From Pleurocapsa sp. MO_226.B13 (GTDB lineage Bacteria; Cyanobacteriota; Cyanobacteriia; Cyanobacteriales; Xenococcaceae): a DNA stretch of 46,511 nt. The stretch lies in the NCBI GenBank assembly GCA_030064795.1, contig JASJEI010000028.1, positions 1 through 46,511 on the forward strand. Reading direction: 5' to 3'. A program made the position numbers and the translations under genes. Below are positions 45,872 to 46,511 of the stretch, in pieces; the stretch's first letter is position 1, and every line of letters begins with the position of its first letter. The notes under the pieces are model-generated. The model saw only the letters and a program-made list of their open reading frames with translations, was not told the DNA's origin and did not search any database.

Positions 45872-45915
45872 GAATAGTTCCGCTTAAAAATGGTATAATT
45901 ACAGTGGAACTATTC
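45872..45915 (+). promoter_or_regulatory. Promoter with inverted operator halves flanking the -10
   Basis: GAATAGTTCC (45872-45881) and GGAACTATTC (45906-45915) are perfect 10-base inverted repeats on either side of TGGTATAAT (45891-45899). The left half also lies inside a small palindrome, GGAATAGTTCC. This is the best-preserved member of the local promoter family and suggests repression by a dimeric protein. Confidence 0.65.
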
Positions 45916-45928
45916 AAAACAACAAGCA

Positions 45929-46159
45929 ATGTACGACTTAAATAAAGCATCAGAAACAATCAAAGATTCATACTTCACTCATGAATCAATTACTACCGAA
46001 CAAATCAAGAAAGAACTAACTAATTATCTAGATGAATTAGTAGAAGAAATAAATAACGATCCTCTCTACTTCTTCAGAGATAACCATCAATTTTGGAGAA
46101 AGTTAGACAAAGTAGCTCTAGCTGAAGAACAACAACAACAACTAGACAACGTAGCTTAA
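45929..46159 (+). CDS. Small acidic helical hypothetical protein
   Basis: This 76-aa protein opens MYDLNKASETIKDSYFTHES and has a long acidic helix (IKKELTNYLDELVEEINNDP). It ends in a glutamine run (EEQQQQLDNVA). No known domain is visible. The leader AACAAGCA before the ATG is shared with the SWIM gene leader. It is followed by a clear hairpin terminator, so it is a single-gene unit. A role linked to the other members of this promoter family is likely but undefined. Confidence 0.6.
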   Translation: MYDLNKASETIKDSYFTHESITTEQIKKELTNYLDELVEEINNDPLYFFRDNHQFWRKLDKVALAEEQQQQLDNVA

Positions 46160-46169
46160 GTTAACAATT

Positions 46170-46187
46170 CCCTCTCTTCGGGGAGGG
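46170..46187 (+). terminator. TTCG-loop terminator after the 45929 gene
   Basis: CCCTCTC and GGGAGGG pair over seven positions (one T-G) around a stable TTCG tetraloop, followed by ATAATATTTTA. It sits ten bases after the stop codon. The T tract is weak but the stem is strong. Confidence 0.75.
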
Positions 46188-46216
46188 ATAATATTTTACT
46201 AGGGGATAAATGAAAA

Positions 46217-46498
46217 ATGATGACACCAGAACAAATTGAGGCAATCCTAGAATCCAACTCTAGAGCCATTGCATCTAACAGTGATGCGATCGCAGAAAGC
46301 AGAAGACAAGTTAGCGCACTGTATCAACTAACCGCAGAGTTAGCCAGAGACAGAGCCACAATGTTTGATATTCTTCGGGGAATGAATGAGGACAGGGTTA
46401 GAACCTCTGAGAATATCGCCTCACTTGCCGAGAACGTAGCAGCACTGAATCAAAATGTAGCCCGAATCGCCGAACATTTAGAACAACGGGAAGGGTAA
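46217..46498 (+). CDS. Small coiled-coil protein
   Basis: This 93-aa protein is almost entirely helical, with repeated Asn/Ser/Ala/Leu positions: AILESNSRAIASNSDAIAES, then ENIASLAENVAALNQNVARI. Heptad spacing suggests a parallel coiled coil. Short proteins opening MTPEQIEAILESN are common in cyanobacteria and have no assigned function. AAATG-ATG gives two adjacent starts (46217 or 46220). The stop codon lies 13 bases before the window end, so it is complete. Confidence 0.65.
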   Translation: MMTPEQIEAILESNSRAIASNSDAIAESRRQVSALYQLTAELARDRATMFDILRGMNEDRVRTSENIASLAENVAALNQNVARIAEHLEQREG

Positions 46499-46511
46499 AA
46501 CTAGACGAGCG

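Overview
The window reads as a stretch of cyanobacterial chromosome with a plasmid- or island-like right end. The HIP1 octamer GCGATCGC and its core CGATCG recur throughout, base composition is mostly AT-rich, and the gene content (PhnD-PAS-histidine kinase hybrids, giant Ser/Thr kinase-AAA proteins, type-2 NADH dehydrogenase, cyanobacterial IS families) fits a cyanobacterium. I cannot name the genus. No tRNA, rRNA or CRISPR array was seen.

Layout. (1) 1-4.9 kb: remains of an exopolysaccharide locus, with a DxD glycosyltransferase broken by a 171-bp MITE and a frameshift, an IS4-family element with an 8-bp target duplication, an intact sulfotransferase, and a decayed IS5-type element. (2) 4.9-28.7 kb: a long, mostly same-strand run of redox, detoxification and export genes: two families of dehydrogenases (SDR, MDR), an NmrA-type reductase, an aldo/keto reductase, pirin, a Crp-type regulator, a cysteine hydrolase, a nitroreductase, a Tat-exported amidohydrolase, a membrane ABM monooxygenase, rubrerythrin, a periplasmic adaptor and an RND pump, two DoxX proteins, a metallo-beta-lactamase-fold protein and NDH-2. 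AraC- and Crp-type regulators sit among them. The set looks like an electrophile/quinone/oxidant response island. Between the intact genes lie tails of lost paralogues (SDR, AKR, NmrA, RND) and an AraC/LysR chimera, so the island has grown and shrunk by duplication and deletion. (3) 28.8-38.6 kb: three large signalling genes in a row, all damaged: a REC-GGDEF-EAL phosphodiesterase with a poly-A frameshift, a PhnD-PAS-HisKA-REC hybrid kinase split by a 146-bp MITE and missing its ATPase domain, and a Ser/Thr kinase-AAA protein cut by an IS4-type element before its expected GAF/kinase half. (4) 38.6-46.5 kb: an accessory region with a 5'-truncated KAP P-loop NTPase, small unknown proteins, a SWIM zinc-finger protein and IS debris.

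The most unusual signals are in region 4. A 319-bp element (45231-45549) has TGT...ACA ends, near-perfect 51-bp inverted repeats, six copies of a CATAAAGTGGCACT-type site and a 5-bp duplication (GGTAT). This is the end architecture of Tn7/Tn5053/CAST-type transposons, but no transposase gene is inside. It sits in the promoter of a small gene that belongs to a local family of promoters with a TGGTATAAT extended -10 and GGAACTATT-type operators. Two islands (41281-41724 and 44303-44590) almost entirely lack one base: four T in 444 nt, and four A in 288 nt. Their T-poor strands face each other, so transcripts of them would be almost free of uracil.
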